A DNA stretch of 64,000 nt from Choanephora cucurbitarum (taxonomy: Eukaryota > Mucoromycota > Mucoromycetes > Mucorales > Choanephoraceae), in assembly GCA_025331435.1 (NCBI GenBank), contig JAIWNI010000009.1, positions 450,359-514,358 on the forward strand. The letters run 5' to 3'. Shown here piece by piece: positions 12,690-24,366 of this stretch. The position numbers and the translations under genes were made by a program. How positions within the stretch are numbered: the stretch's first letter is position 1; each line of letters starts with the position of its first letter. The notes beneath the pieces were generated by a model. It worked only from the letters and a program-made list of their open reading frames with translations. It did no database searches and was not told where the DNA came from.

Positions 12690-13240
12690 TTTCTGTCAGA
12701 ATCCAAGCTGTTGTATGGGTAGGTGTTTGTCAAAGGCAATAATCAAAAAACTAGAAAAGTACAACTAATACTCAACTAAGTTTATTAAGCAAAAAACTAA
12801 GCAATCTTTCTTTAGCTAACAAAATATGTCTCTATTTATATTCTCTGATTTGGTGATAAGAAAAGACTTGGTCCATGATGTACAAGGTCTGATCTTCAGT
12901 CACATCTCGTATTATCTATCACTAAGCATTTGTTTATAGCTGGCCGACTTTATGACTCTTGTATTGCTCTACAAATAAAACATCTTCAGTGTTCCTTTTG
13001 GGTTCAGATAGAACCTTAAGTAACATCATTTCAGATCAAACACATGACATCTTGGTTTCAGGGGTAATACAAAATCTCCTGCCAAATAAGCAGTGAAGAC
13101 TTGGTTATCATATGAAACACTCAAATGGATTGCTCTCTAAGATGTTTATTCACTCTCTGAGTCTAGGTAGAGGGAAATAACATATAGTTCTGTTGTTCTA
13201 TACAACACAAGCACATCCGAATATACTGATGCCTACAACA
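12690..13240 (+). repeat. Repeat B, copy 1
   Basis: This segment matches the reverse complement of about 45945-46760. Shared blocks include TGTCTCTATTTATATTCT, AAAAGACTTGGTCCA, TTTATGACTCTT, AAATCTCCTGCCAAATAAGC and AAGATGTTTATTCACT. A frame beginning MSLFIF.DL..RKDLVHD is kept in both copies although other bases differ. Copy 1 lacks the 254-bp solo LTR present in copy 2, so it is the empty-site allele of that insertion. The family is unrecognised. Confidence 0.7.
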
Positions 13241-15275
13241 TATAAACTCAGTACAAATACATCTTTGCATTAATAACAATATCAAATTGATCTATCTACT
13301 CCAGTTCTTCGATACTCAAAGTCATTTACATACTTTGCATGTGTATCGCGAACAGCCTATATCAGGATATTCAAGGAAGCTCATTTATGTTAGAGTAGAG
13401 TAGTAATTAGGTTTCAGACTCAAGATTTATTCTTTTTGAAAACCAGTTGAAGGAGTGTTTCGCTTGGAGATACTTACAAAAGGTAAACTTTCTTGAAAAT
13501 CCAACTAACTCAATAGCTCTTCATTAGCGTCTGCTAATACATCATCTTGACTAAGACAATGTAGAGAGGAAACAACCATTACTACGCTAGTAAAATGTGT
13601 TTTAGGAGAATATCTTGATCGCCTTGAAGTTGATCCACTATAATTGCATACATTAAGCCTCTCTTATATTTGCTCAAGTTTCAGTCACTGTTTGCCTTCA
13701 AACATACTAGCATATGCGATGCGATGTTTTGTCGATAGCAAATGCAATCAAAAAAGATGAATCATTTTATGCATAAGCTAAAAAAGAAAACTATGGATAT
13801 AAATGGAAAAATTTTCTAGATGTGTAATGAGCATATTTTGCATGGATCAAATTTGGAGTTTGTTGGTTTTGCTAATGGCTCTATTACAGAATCAGTACTG
13901 GCCCAGGACACGTTCATTCGTAAATAGTTCTGCTAAACCTAACTTTGCATGCCTCATGTTTGATCGTTTTAACATTAAGACGCAGGTAAAAAACTAACAT
14001 GTACCTGTTTTTATCTTTCATAAAGACCTAGAAAATGAATTGCATGCAGACAGACATTCACATGTGCACATATAGCTCAATGCATTATACTGCTTTCGCG
14101 TGTATCTTTATATTGGTGTTATGCATGTACTATCTATAAAGAAAAGAGTATGAGTGGCGTCGCACCTACACCTGCTTAATAGAAAACGAAAAGAAAAGGC
14201 GACATACTGCTATGAAACTAGATATGGTAAAAGATCGAGGAATGTTTTTGTGATATCAATGTTTTTGAACACTTTTAAGAAGCAATTTTGCTTCTTTGTT
14301 TCGTTTGAGATAGTTTCTTTTCTCAAGAGAGTACTTGTTGTATTTAGCCTGATTTCCTATTTTCCTTAATGTATGAGTCTATACATACATGTGCATATGT
14401 GCTTAGAATATAACCTGACCCTACATGAAGGTAATTCTGATTGTTAAACAGAGTTTAATGAAAGAAAATAGAAGGTATTGGGCACATAAAACACCAAAAG
14501 TAGATTTATACCCAACCTTATTGCTTCAGCTTATCAGCGGATTTGTATAGTCGTTTTGCTCGTAATCTTTTTAAGAGACATAAACAATCAAGACGATTTC
14601 ATATTATCTACTTGGAAGAGAAGATTCTTTCAAATAGTTCCAGTTTATTTGCCTGTGGAATGTTTAGTCTTAAGTTTTCAGAGAATCAATATATAGTTTT
14701 TGAAATCGCTCTGTGAAGAACAAAAACCACTTTGTCGGTTCAAGAATCCTGCTTTGGAAATATTTTCTATACTAAATGAAACGCTGAATAAGGTAGTAAA
14801 AACTAAACGTATACAAAAAAGTGTTCACCGAATTTATTTTGGTTATCAGGGCTTATATTATCCAAGTTTGAAGCGTACTGATTTTTACATTGAACCGTAT
14901 GTAGTTGCCCTTATTATCAGATCAAGTATCAGCGTATGCGCACTAGTGATTTGATGACAGAAGCACATATAAAATAAAAATCTTGAATGAAGAGAAAGGT
15001 ATTGAGGAAACCAGCACGTCTTATCTGAGAAACCTTGCAAGAATTAGAGAGAAGGCGACAAAAGAGTGCAGAAAAAAGTAAGACAGAGACTCCTTTAAAC
15101 AGAAAGTTTCTCTTTTCTATTTTATTCTTACGTCAAGCCTAGAAAGGTATATATTGGGCAGTAACGAACTGAAAGATCCAATGGAAATCCACTACAAAGC
15201 TCATTAAAAGTTAACAAGTAGAGAAAAGCAAAAATGCGGAAGTACTACAACAAAAGCATAAATAACTAATCAGTA

Positions 15276-15383
15276 ACTGATGTTTTGAAAGCCCTCAAAC
15301 AAGTGTCTGATGCTGCTGAGAGCTTGAAACTTAAGAGAGATGCATCGCGTTTCAAGCGAAGGCTCTCCAAGGACAAACTCTAG
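15276..15383 (+). pseudogene. Short coding relic, unknown
   Basis: A stretch of 35 codons reads as a lysine/arginine-rich helical peptide (KALKQVSDAAESLKLKRDAS) and then hits a stop. The frame continues downstream only with further stops. Its composition looks protein-like against the AT-rich surroundings. It may be a remnant of a decayed mobile element; the family is not recognised. Confidence 0.3.
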
Positions 15384-17115
15384 AAGAAGAAGCTTGGCTG
15401 AAGCGACCTTTTGAGACGATTTTGGGTGCTATCCATGCAAGAAGAGTGGTAAGCATTGAGCTTGAATAAGTAGCGATATCAAAGCAATGTAGAGTTCGAA
15501 GAGGAGCAAAAATCAAAGCGAGCAACAGGACCTCAAGGAATAAAGGACACTACTTTATAGCACTGTATGTTTTCTTGGTAACTTCTTTAGTTTGGACGAT
15601 TAAGGTTCTTTATAGTATTTCTTGGTTTTGGTCTTCACATACACAAAGAAAGTGATGAATTGGTTATTATTAGAGTCCACATAGTATTTATTTTCCTCCT
15701 TTTTCACCAAAACTTAATTCTTTTGAACGACTGTAGCCATTTGACAGAGGTAAAACGAAGAAAGATATACTTTCCGAGTTAAATGACATTAAAGTTAGTG
15801 TTGACACAGGCTTATAACAATGTTCTCTTCTACCCTTTGAGGATTTTTTTTATAGCACTCTTACAATAAGTTTGACAGGATTTCGAACCAAACTACTCCT
15901 TCAATCCAAATATCCATATGCTAACGCGAAAAAGATTGCCTAAGCAATAATGTCTTGTATCTGCAAGTTAAGCGTGCTGAAAAATGATTTTTGACAAAAG
16001 CAAAGAATGGTATGACAACCTAGAGATTTACAATTTGACGCTGTGTTCACTTTGTGTATCATTGCTTTTCGATTTTGTCGATCCAAGTAATCAGTTAAAC
16101 TGAATTGAGTAAAAACGATAACAACATATGTTTATACACACGCCCAGATTAAGTCAGACTAATGAATATAGGCATCTCATAGCTCAGGTGCGACTTTAAG
16201 GTTACAGTTTGATTACAACCTATTTATCCCTTCTATACCGGAAGAAAGCCTAGATGCTATCCGAAATGAAATTCATAAGAAGGGACTTTGAAACGAGGGA
16301 GCAGAATAAGGAAAGGAAAAAGAAGCGGAAGCCCTACATTCGTAGAATTGGCATCATAAAAATGTCAAACCAGTATTCATCCCTCTCCTTTACTGTCACT
16401 CCTGGCGAGCACTTACAAGCGAGATCTCCGAGATTAGGCTCCTAATGCATTCTCTTTGTGAACCATACTCCTTTTCTTGCAGTCGTTCATGCGCTTAAGT
16501 CTTGTGTCATGAGACATGTATGAAAAAAAGAGAACGCTTCCAATTCCGAGAAATCCAGATGCCACGCATATTGTTGATGAAGTAAACTCCAAAAAAAAAG
16601 CAGTTTTTTGCTGATCCTATTAATGTGCAAGCCTATCATGCATTGTTTTCTTTTCATACTACACTTATAAAACGATCGAAAAGGGAGGAATGAGGAGAAA
16701 AATAGGGGTGAAAAAAATCAGACTCATTTTGTTTGTTTATTTATTTTCTTTCTTTTCTCTGTATCCTCTCAATTTCACTTTTTTTTTCTCTTTTTTCTTG
16801 TCTTGATTCGTATTTCTTTTGTACCTGTCTAACTTGCGTGTGCATATTTAGAGCCATAGCATATTTATGTATAGTTTTTAATTTCTATTTCTTCTGTTCT
16901 TTTCTCCGTTTTCCTTTGCCTCTTTTTTTTTTTTTTGACACTCAGTCCTACGGAACAGCATAGATCAAATCTTTCTTTGCCGCCATAATTGTATTAATAA
17001 AGCAGAAGCACAGTGTAAATATCTTTTCTTCTCCAATAAGAAACGCACCTTTCATATAGTACTGAACACGCCTATTAAACATATAGCTGCAAAAAAAAAG
17101 ATAAGACAACTTTCT

Positions 17116-20100
17116 ATGAATTCAACTGCTTTATCAGAAAGCAGTATAGTAATGAATTGCTGTTGTTGCTGTTGCTATTACTGTTGCTCTCATCAATTTA
17201 AAACTCCTCTTTCATCATGGACAGTCAGTTTGGATTCATCTTGTTCTTGCTGTAGTTGTATATCAACAAACGATCAAGAGCAAGAGGTTCAAGATGCTTC
17301 AACTAAAGTGCTACAATCCTCTCGAGACACAATGTTGATCGACGATAAAAACATACAGCAAGAAAGCAATGAACCGGAAAAGATGCAAAAGAAGAAGCTT
17401 CTTGCAATTGAAGAACTACTTCAAACAGAATATGACTATGTGCAAGACTTGTTTTATTTAGTTCAAGTAAGTAAAGACTCAAAGAAAAAAAAAGTAATAA
17501 AGCCAAGGCTTTGTTTGTCTCTTTTTTGACGTTCAGTGCCTTACCTCCCTTCTTGTGAAACCAATTGCCTCAGGGAACTAATGATAATATATTAGGTTTG
17601 TTTAGAAACACTATCTCGTCAGCCATGGATAAGCCAAGAACATAAACAGATCATTGTTCGAAATGCACCCGATATTTTCAAATTTCACAAACAATTCATC
17701 GTATCATTTTCTGCAGGCAGCCTGACATATGACTTCAATTCTTCAATCGTTGCCAAAAAGTTTCTTGATCAGGTAAATTTCTTCTATTTAGTTTATGAAA
17801 AACTTTTTTTAACAGCTTCTAAAAAACAGATCAAGCAATTCTCGCTCTACAAGCATTACTGTGATATGCACGCAGACGCATGGGCCTTGTTTTCGGAATA
17901 TCGAGATCGACCAGAATGGTCAAGCTTCTTAAAAGACTGTACAACATTAGATGCTTATATCGACAGTTTTAGAGTTATTCCGGATTCTATTTCACAACCT
18001 AAAAAGTTACAGTTTGAGGATTATTTGATCAAGGCAAGTTAGAATGAATTTCCTATACCTTTTCTTCTAAAAGCTGATTGGGGTTTTGTCTTGAAATTTG
18101 TTTCTGTATAGCCTGTACAGAGGATATGTCGTTACCACTTGTTGATCAGAGAAATCATTCGTTATACCTCTCCTCAGACTGCAGAATACGATTTATGGAA
18201 TGTTGTGTTGAGCGAAATGCAAGATGTTGTCAGTGAAATCAATGATTTCAAACTGCAGCGCGATATGAAAGAACGTACAGAATTATTTATAAAGCGTTTG
18301 GATGAAGATTGGAGGATGAGTAAGCAGCACTTGACTCAGTTGGGTAATCTTTTGATTGCAGGTGGTATTGAAGTAACTTATTCTGCTTTGGGTCAAAGTG
18401 TTTCAAAGCCAAGATACCTTGGATGCTTTGTATTCAACACCTATATTATCATGGTCAGACCAAAAAAGGTAATCAGCTATGAACCAAAACATTGGTTTCC
18501 TCTTCACTTGACTGATTTTGAAGACCTGCCGAATATTGAAGGTAATGCGAGTGATTATTCATACATAGGGAAATCCCAACTTCTTTGTTTCCATAACTCA
18601 CATGCAAAGACAAAAATCATGAATAGGTCAACGAGAGCATGCATTTATAGTCAGGTGCAAGAAACATACATTTGCTTTTAGCGCCAGTTGTGCTCAAGAA
18701 AAGCAAGCATGGATAAAGAAGATTCAAGAAGCCATTCACTATGCCAAAGACAGCTACAACAACTCAAGAGAGGGCATCATGATGTCGCACGACTTTATTG
18801 TATCTTCTTTGCCTGGGCTGAGCAATAAGCAACCATCCTCATTTCAAAAGTTACATCTCTCACGTTCCTTCAGCAGCCTACTTGATATGTCCGGAGGCTT
18901 ACATAAAGTAAACGAAAGAGAAGCAATCAGCGATTCCCCTGTAGGCTCACACAAGGCGTTTCATAATGACTTGAAATCAAACAACAGCGATACTATAGTG
19001 TCCGACCAAACTTTCCTCAAGTCAATCTCAAACGAAGAAGCTATGAAAAAGGGACAGAGAGCCAATCATTCGAATTATATCAATCGACGTTCTCAAAGTA
19101 GTTTGCAGTTACATTTGGGAGCCCATTCGGACTTGGATGTCAGTACCGATTACATGGACAAACCAAACACTTGTCGTCGTCCAAGCTCACTTGAACTGCT
19201 TTCTTCCAACAGTAACATGATAGGCAAGATGTCCATGCAGTTCAAGAGCAACCAGCAAAACGCTTTTCGTATGACTGTAGACCATAAGTTGCGCGATGTG
19301 TGTACTCAGGAGTACCTGTCGTCAAGGGCATGGCATGTTAGAGATAAGGATCAGACCACAGGAGAGGGCATGACCGCAGAGAGCAATCTGCTAAAGAAAC
19401 GTAAATCAACCTCATTCATTCGGACATCTGCTTCTAGTTTCTCGTTGATCAAACGGGCTACAACCGACTCTACCAAGTTGGCCTTGCAGACAGCGGATCT
19501 TGAAGATCCCTTGACAGGTTCTTATCCAAGCTCTATTGATCGCTCTGGATCACCTATTAACCACTTGCTTGACAAGATACAATTGGGAAGCTCTATGCAG
19601 GGCTCTTCTTCCAGTCAATTGCTTCGTGGCATGTCTTTCATTCGAGTTGATTCGCCACTTTCGTACGATAGTGAATCAAGCTTAAATAGCAATTCTTCAC
19701 AAAAGCGAGTGGAACGAAAAGCTAGTCGAAGGCATGTCTTGGTGGATAAAGTGTTACGAAGGATTACGAGTGTACATCATAAACATCTCTCGTCAGAGCG
19801 TTCTTCTTTTGGTTTTGATGGTGATCATGAAGTATGTATGCACTTTTCCCTCTTTCCCCCCTTTTTATAAACATAACCGTACACTGACCTACTTTTTTTT
19901 CTTAAAAAAAAGCTCAAAAAGGCGGCTTCCATTGACGCAAAGATGAAACACGAGGAATCCAGCCATTTAGAAATCAATGATCGACCATCCGAGGAGACAG
20001 AAAATGCAAAAAAAGAAAGACAAATCGTTATTATGGGAGATCAAAACAACACATCAACCTGTTCTTTCTCTGCTTTTGCTTATGCATCTACGCCTATACC

Positions 20101-20194
20101 TGTAGAAGAAGAGCCTGTAAAGAAGAAGAAAAAATGGAAAACGAAGCTAAACCGAATGCGACCAACAAGCTTCTTAAAATTGGCAGCCAACTAG
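17116..20194 (+). CDS. Rho guanine-nucleotide exchange factor (DH-PH)
   Basis: Six exons: 17116-17466, 17596-17772, 17830-18033, 18112-18541, 18651-19831, 19913-20194 (874 aa). A DH domain spans about residues 90-335, starting AIEELLQTEYDYVQDL and containing the strongly conserved PVQRICRYHLL. A PH domain follows, with a C-terminal part HTFAFSASCAQEKQAWIKKI. The long tail is rich in serine and basic residues (LLDMSGG, SFSLIKRATTDS), suggesting regulation by phosphorylation. The expected role is GDP/GTP exchange on a Rho-family GTPase at the plasma membrane, for polarity and wall integrity. The N-terminus has a striking cysteine run (CCCCCC and YYCC) that could be lipidated. Intron 3 starts GC, not GT. 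The exact donor of the 18541/18651 intron is uncertain (18541 or about 18550). An in-frame ATG at 17152 is an alternative start. Confidence 0.88.
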
Positions 20195-20396
20195 AATAGA
20201 ATGTATCATAAATAATTTAAGCAGAATATTTCTTTTTTTGTGTGTGTGTGCAGAAACCTATTTATTATGATAGGTATAGAAAGAGAAAGCAAACTTTCTA
20301 CTCCTTAATACCATACTCACTAATTACAAACAATAAATGGGGTCGATCCTTAATTTCTTTTTCTTCAATGAATTGCTATTTTCTCTTTCTTCTCTT

Positions 20397-22478
20397 ATGT
20401 TTCGACATATTTCAAAACTAACAGCATCTAAGCTAAAGTTCTCAACTGTCAATGATGGTGGCACTGCCTATACAAGCCCTCGAATGATTGAAAGTTGGAT
20501 TAAGGAAACTCAGATAGGCTTTGTACGTGTTTTTGTTGTTTTTAGAAAAAAAGTCTTCTAATGGTAAAATTAGGATGCTCTATTGAATGATCAATTCATA
20601 CTAGCGGAAGATATATTTTTGGATAACCAAGATCAATTCAGCTGTAAAACCAGTAAATCCCCCTTTCATGCATTTGGGTATGCATTTCTGACCTACACGA
20701 AGGCCATGCTAGCCTTAGAGAGAAAGGAGATTGAAAAGACAACTGAGTGTATATCAAAGGTAGAGGGATTCCTCAAACAGAAGCTGAACAAGAACAGGAC
20801 GAGAAACAGCATGATCAAGATTACCACGAATAAAGGCAACTTGCCGACCTCTTGCTCTATGCCATCCGATATCACAGAGCTAGTTCAAGATAGACTCCGA
20901 CACCACCTTGAGTTACTTCAAGCCAATGTTGTCTTGATGTCAGCCACACTTCAGTTCTTGTTGAACAACTGGACCGACACCATCAAGGCAGGTTATGACC
21001 TCTATCGATCCTTTAGGATTTATGAACATCTGTTTGAAAATATGGTTGGTGTCAAACTCTCTGAGTACGAAACTTCCATCAGCCTCAATCAACAAAAAGT
21101 AGCCACCTTTTATCATTCAGATGGGTTGCTTTCTGATACACTTTGTTATGGTGCTTTTTTTGGGATAGGCTTATTTCATCTTTTCTTTTCGTTGTTACCT
21201 ACAAAAGGTAGATCGATAGAGAGATGATTTCATTATTTTCTGACTTTCTCATCTCTTTTCTTTTAAAGTGGCAAAGATATTAAACAACCTTGGATTTCAG
21301 CCTTCTAGAACTATAGCTGTTCATTTATTAAATGAGTCGTGCAAGAATGAAACGATGTATGCATCACTTAGTTCGCTTGTACTCTTGACATTTTACACCA
21401 ACGTCTCGGCCTATATTCAGCCACAGATCAATAGGTTTTTCTCATTTCAAGATGCGACGTGTGCTCTTGAATTTTTAAAGCACAAACATCCGAATGGCCG
21501 CATTTGGCAACTGATAGAAGGACAATTGAAGACACAGACTAATTGTTTAGACCAAAGCTTAATGCTTTTTAACCAAGCCAAAAGACCTGTAGGAGATCAA
21601 GTGATTCCTTCTCTCATGTACGATAAAGAAACTACTCCTATCCGAAGTCAATCCGTTATAGAATTTAATCAGTTCCGTGTTTTTGTTATCTATGAGATTG
21701 GCTGGTAAAAAAAAAAGGAGATTTAAAATTAGAAATACATCTCATCATTTCTTTTAGGGTACACATCTATACTGGTGATTATGCAAAAGCAACCGAAACT
21801 TTCTTTTGGTTAGAAAGTATGTGCAACTGGTCTCGTCTGTTCTATCATTATATATCCACATGTTGTATGATAGCAGACGGTCTGTACGATAAAGCCATTC
21901 TTGAAATTAAACAAATCAGAGAACTCTCTCATCAGAAACGCAAGACATCCAGTCGCCTCTCGAGCCATGAACACTATGCTGAATCCAAAGTACAGTCCTG
22001 GCTCGATGTATCAGAAAGCCAAGCCATCTCTTTACGAGAGACACTAGAACATCACATCATAAATCCTGTATGGGAGCTGGTCTATTTATGGAATGGGACA
22101 CGACATTGGCAACACAAGGTGTTAGCGGATATTGAGCGGCGATTTCAGACGTGTCATCCCAAAGATCCTGTTTTGTGCCTTATCATGGGCGTCATTTACC
22201 GTGACATTCATCAGGATATTGAGTTGGCTTTGGAGTGCCTTAACCTAGCTTTGTTGGTCGAAGCCCATTGGACATCTCCTTATGCCATGTATGAGATAGC
22301 TGTGACCTATTGTACTCAACAACAAAAACGATCGGACATTCAGATCATTGTGTCGGACTGGATCCAATGCATTGAGAGGCACTATCAACAGCATAGTCAA
22401 GATACTGAATGGGAAGCACGTATGCAGATCAAATGTCAATTGTTATTAGAATCTTATTGTTTAGAGAAGTCTATCTGA
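20397..22478 (+). CDS. IML2: IML2/TTC39-family tetratricopeptide protein
   Basis: Four exons: (20397)-20522, 20574-21207, 21269-21704, 21758-22478; about 638 aa, the usual size for this family. The order of motifs is that of TTC39/Iml2: SWIKETQIGFDALLNDQF, then FHAFGYAFLTYTKAMLALE, GYDLYRSFRIYE, YGAFFGIGLFHLFFSLLP and, near the end, repeat-like helices ending MYEIAVTYCTQQ. In yeast Iml2 is an outer-mitochondrial-membrane/cytosolic protein needed for lipid-droplet-dependent clearance of inclusion bodies. I chose the ATG giving MFRHISK; an in-frame ATG at 20337 adds 20 residues rich in phenylalanine that look like translated leader. The gene follows the RhoGEF by about 200 bp and converges on the PP4 gene with only 61 bp between stop codons. 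Confidence 0.85.
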
Positions 22479-22539
22479 AAATTTCTCCTCCTTTCTCTTA
22501 TGTATACATTTTATTTCATTAATACAGTTAAATATCGGG

Positions 22540-23865
22540 TTAAAGAAAGTAATCTGGTAATGACTTCTTTTGTGCCACACCTCGGAAATCCTGCTATTAA
22601 AGAGAGTTAGATGCGACTTGTATGCCCTTACCATTCCTTTTATGTTACCTGAGGAGCAGCTTCAAAAAGCTTATATTTTTTAGTTAGATAGTCGTCTAAT
22701 TCCAATATCGCAGCAATATTGCCACATCGATAACAATAGTTTGGTGCAGACCAAACTGTCACAATTGTATCATCAAACATTGGCTTATAACCTTCCATAA
22801 CTAATTGATGTGCTCTTGCAATCAAATCAAGTCCATTTGCATGTAAGAACTATAGATACACAGAAACAAGTCAATTATCAGCACATGTATTCTGCAGGTA
22901 TCACATACACCTTGAACAACATCAGCACCAAAAAGATAACCAGCACCTCTAGGACTATATCCCCAGCCATCAATTTCTAAAGGTCCCCACAAAAATGAGA
23001 AAAAATAATAATTAAGCGTTGTTTATATCCTTACCTTCTGGATCAGACCAAAGAAGATCACACATAGCACCATCATGAGGTACTTCTTGTTTTCTATCAA
23101 TTGTTCTAATCTACAGAGCAAAAGTCATCAGTGAATCTCTTTTTTATGTAGGCACAATAGCATCTTACTTGATCCAGTGTGTTGATAGTAGGAGAAAGCC
23201 CACCATGAACACAGAACACTTTGTCATCGATGATAGCACTTAGACTTAGATAATCAAATACTTCGCAACAATATCGCCATACATTAGCTGATCCATATTT
23301 GCGCGTACATTCATCATAAAAACCATACACCTGTGTAATCTGCCTACTCTCATGGTTGCCTCTGATAAGTGTGATTCTGTCAGGGTATCTTACTTTCAAT
23401 GCTAATAGTAACAAAAAGGTTTCTACAGAGTAATAGCCTCGATCCACAAAATCACCTAGATGGAAACAGAGATGAGACGCGCTTCCAAGTTTTTTCTTTC
23501 TTTCTTACCCATGAACAGATAGTTTGTTTCTGGACATTCACCACCTACTCGAAACAGTTCCTTCAAGTCATGAAATTGACCGTGAATATCACCACATATC
23601 TTTAAGAGAGAAAGAGAGTAAGATAAAAGAGAGGCATGAGTCAAGTCGGTTATTTACAGTAACAGGTGCATCCACTCGTTGGACATTGCTTTCTTCAATC
23701 AAGATCTCTCTTGCTTTTGAACATAGTTCTTTTACTTCTTGTTCAGTAATAATTTCACCTCTTCTTAACTGCTCTAGTTGTCTATTGATAGTGAACTTTT
23801 TCCCTTAGTCTATACTTTATCAAGTCTAAAGTCTATCTTGGTTTGTACCTATCGAGATCAGCCAT
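22540..23865 (-). CDS. PPH3: Protein phosphatase 4 catalytic subunit
   Basis: Eight exons read from high to low: 23849-23865, 23658-23781, 23509-23599, 23169-23455, 23035-23110, 22909-22976, 22649-22849, 22540-22590 (304 aa; PP4c is about 307). All PPP-family metal motifs are present: GDIHGQ, GDFVDRG, RGNHE, and the histidine in [17 protein letters not shown], plus [12 protein letters not shown]. The N-terminus [15 protein letters not shown] and the EESNVQRVD segment match PP4c rather than PP2A or PP6. The C-terminus ends DYFL, whose terminal leucine is carboxymethylated in this family. The role is Ser/Thr dephosphorylation in DNA-damage recovery, centrosome and TOR-linked signalling, with PSY2/PSY4-type subunits. 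The last intron ends TAGCAG, so the final exon may start at 22590 or 22593 (one extra Gln). Confidence 0.96.
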
Positions 23866-23952
23866 TGTTATGTATATACAATAAGAAAAGAAAAGAAAAA
23901 AGCCAAAAAAATAAAATGACGCAAAATTTAAATTTAAATAATAATATGGGAA

Positions 23953-24366
23953 TCATGAACAGTGTTTATTTCTTTTACGACTAATATTACAACTGTCGTT
24001 ACCACAGCAACTGTGGCTCTCTGTATAGTTAAGCTCATTTTGACTATATGCTTCAATAATGGACCGCAGGGATTGTATTTCTTTAGTTTGTTTCGCCACA
24101 AGTGTCATAAGGGTATGGATTCTTTTGATATATTGTAATTCAGTAGGTGTTGGGGGTGGTCGTGTGTCCACTAGAGATTCTTGTGAAGCAGGTTTGCCAT
24201 AATGATGTATATATTGTTGATAATTTGATAGTCTGTTACTTGTTGGATCACTAGTATCTACAATCATAGGGAATCTACCATCTTCAGGAGTGGCAGGTGT
24301 TCTTTTGTCGTCCAAAATGAAGTCAATTGTTTGCTTTTCTTGTTGTTGTGATGAACAGAGAGACAT
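23953..24366 (-). CDS. Hypothetical small protein with coiled coil
   Basis: A single-exon frame of 137 aa beginning MSLCSSQQQEKQ. I do not recognise it. The middle is Pro/Ser/Thr-rich (DTRPPPTPTE), followed by a predicted amphipathic helix (LVAKQTKEIQSLRSIIEAYS), then a short cysteine-containing basic tail (CCGNDSC). The longer frame upstream to 24501 is rich in Tyr and Ile from (AT)n leader DNA and is unlikely to be translated. It lies 87 bp upstream of the PP4 start on the same strand. The Pro/Ser-rich then coiled-coil layout suggests an adaptor, but no function is assigned. Confidence 0.5.
   Translation of the reverse strand: MSLCSSQQQEKQTIDFILDDKRTPATPEDGRFPMIVDTSDPTSNRLSNYQQYIHHYGKPASQESLVDTRPPPTPTELQYIKRIHTLMTLVAKQTKEIQSLRSIIEAYSQNELNYTESHSCCGNDSCNISRKRNKHCS

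Larger units (their letters stand above)
10598..17115. other. Gene-poor AT-rich stretch with decayed repeats
   Basis: About 6.5 kb with no convincing intact gene. It holds repeat B copy 1 (about 12690-13240), a coding relic at 15276-15383, and scattered short frames of 60-100 codons that I do not recognise (for example 14700-14954 +, 11313-11561 -, 12009-12332 -). The composition and broken frames suggest old transposon remains. The last 400 bp (about 16700-17115) are T-rich and lead into the RhoGEF gene. Confidence 0.6.

Noticed and set aside
15875..15905. ATTTCGAACC resembling the T-arm of a tRNA
   Set aside because: No acceptor stem, anticodon arm or A box can be folded around it.
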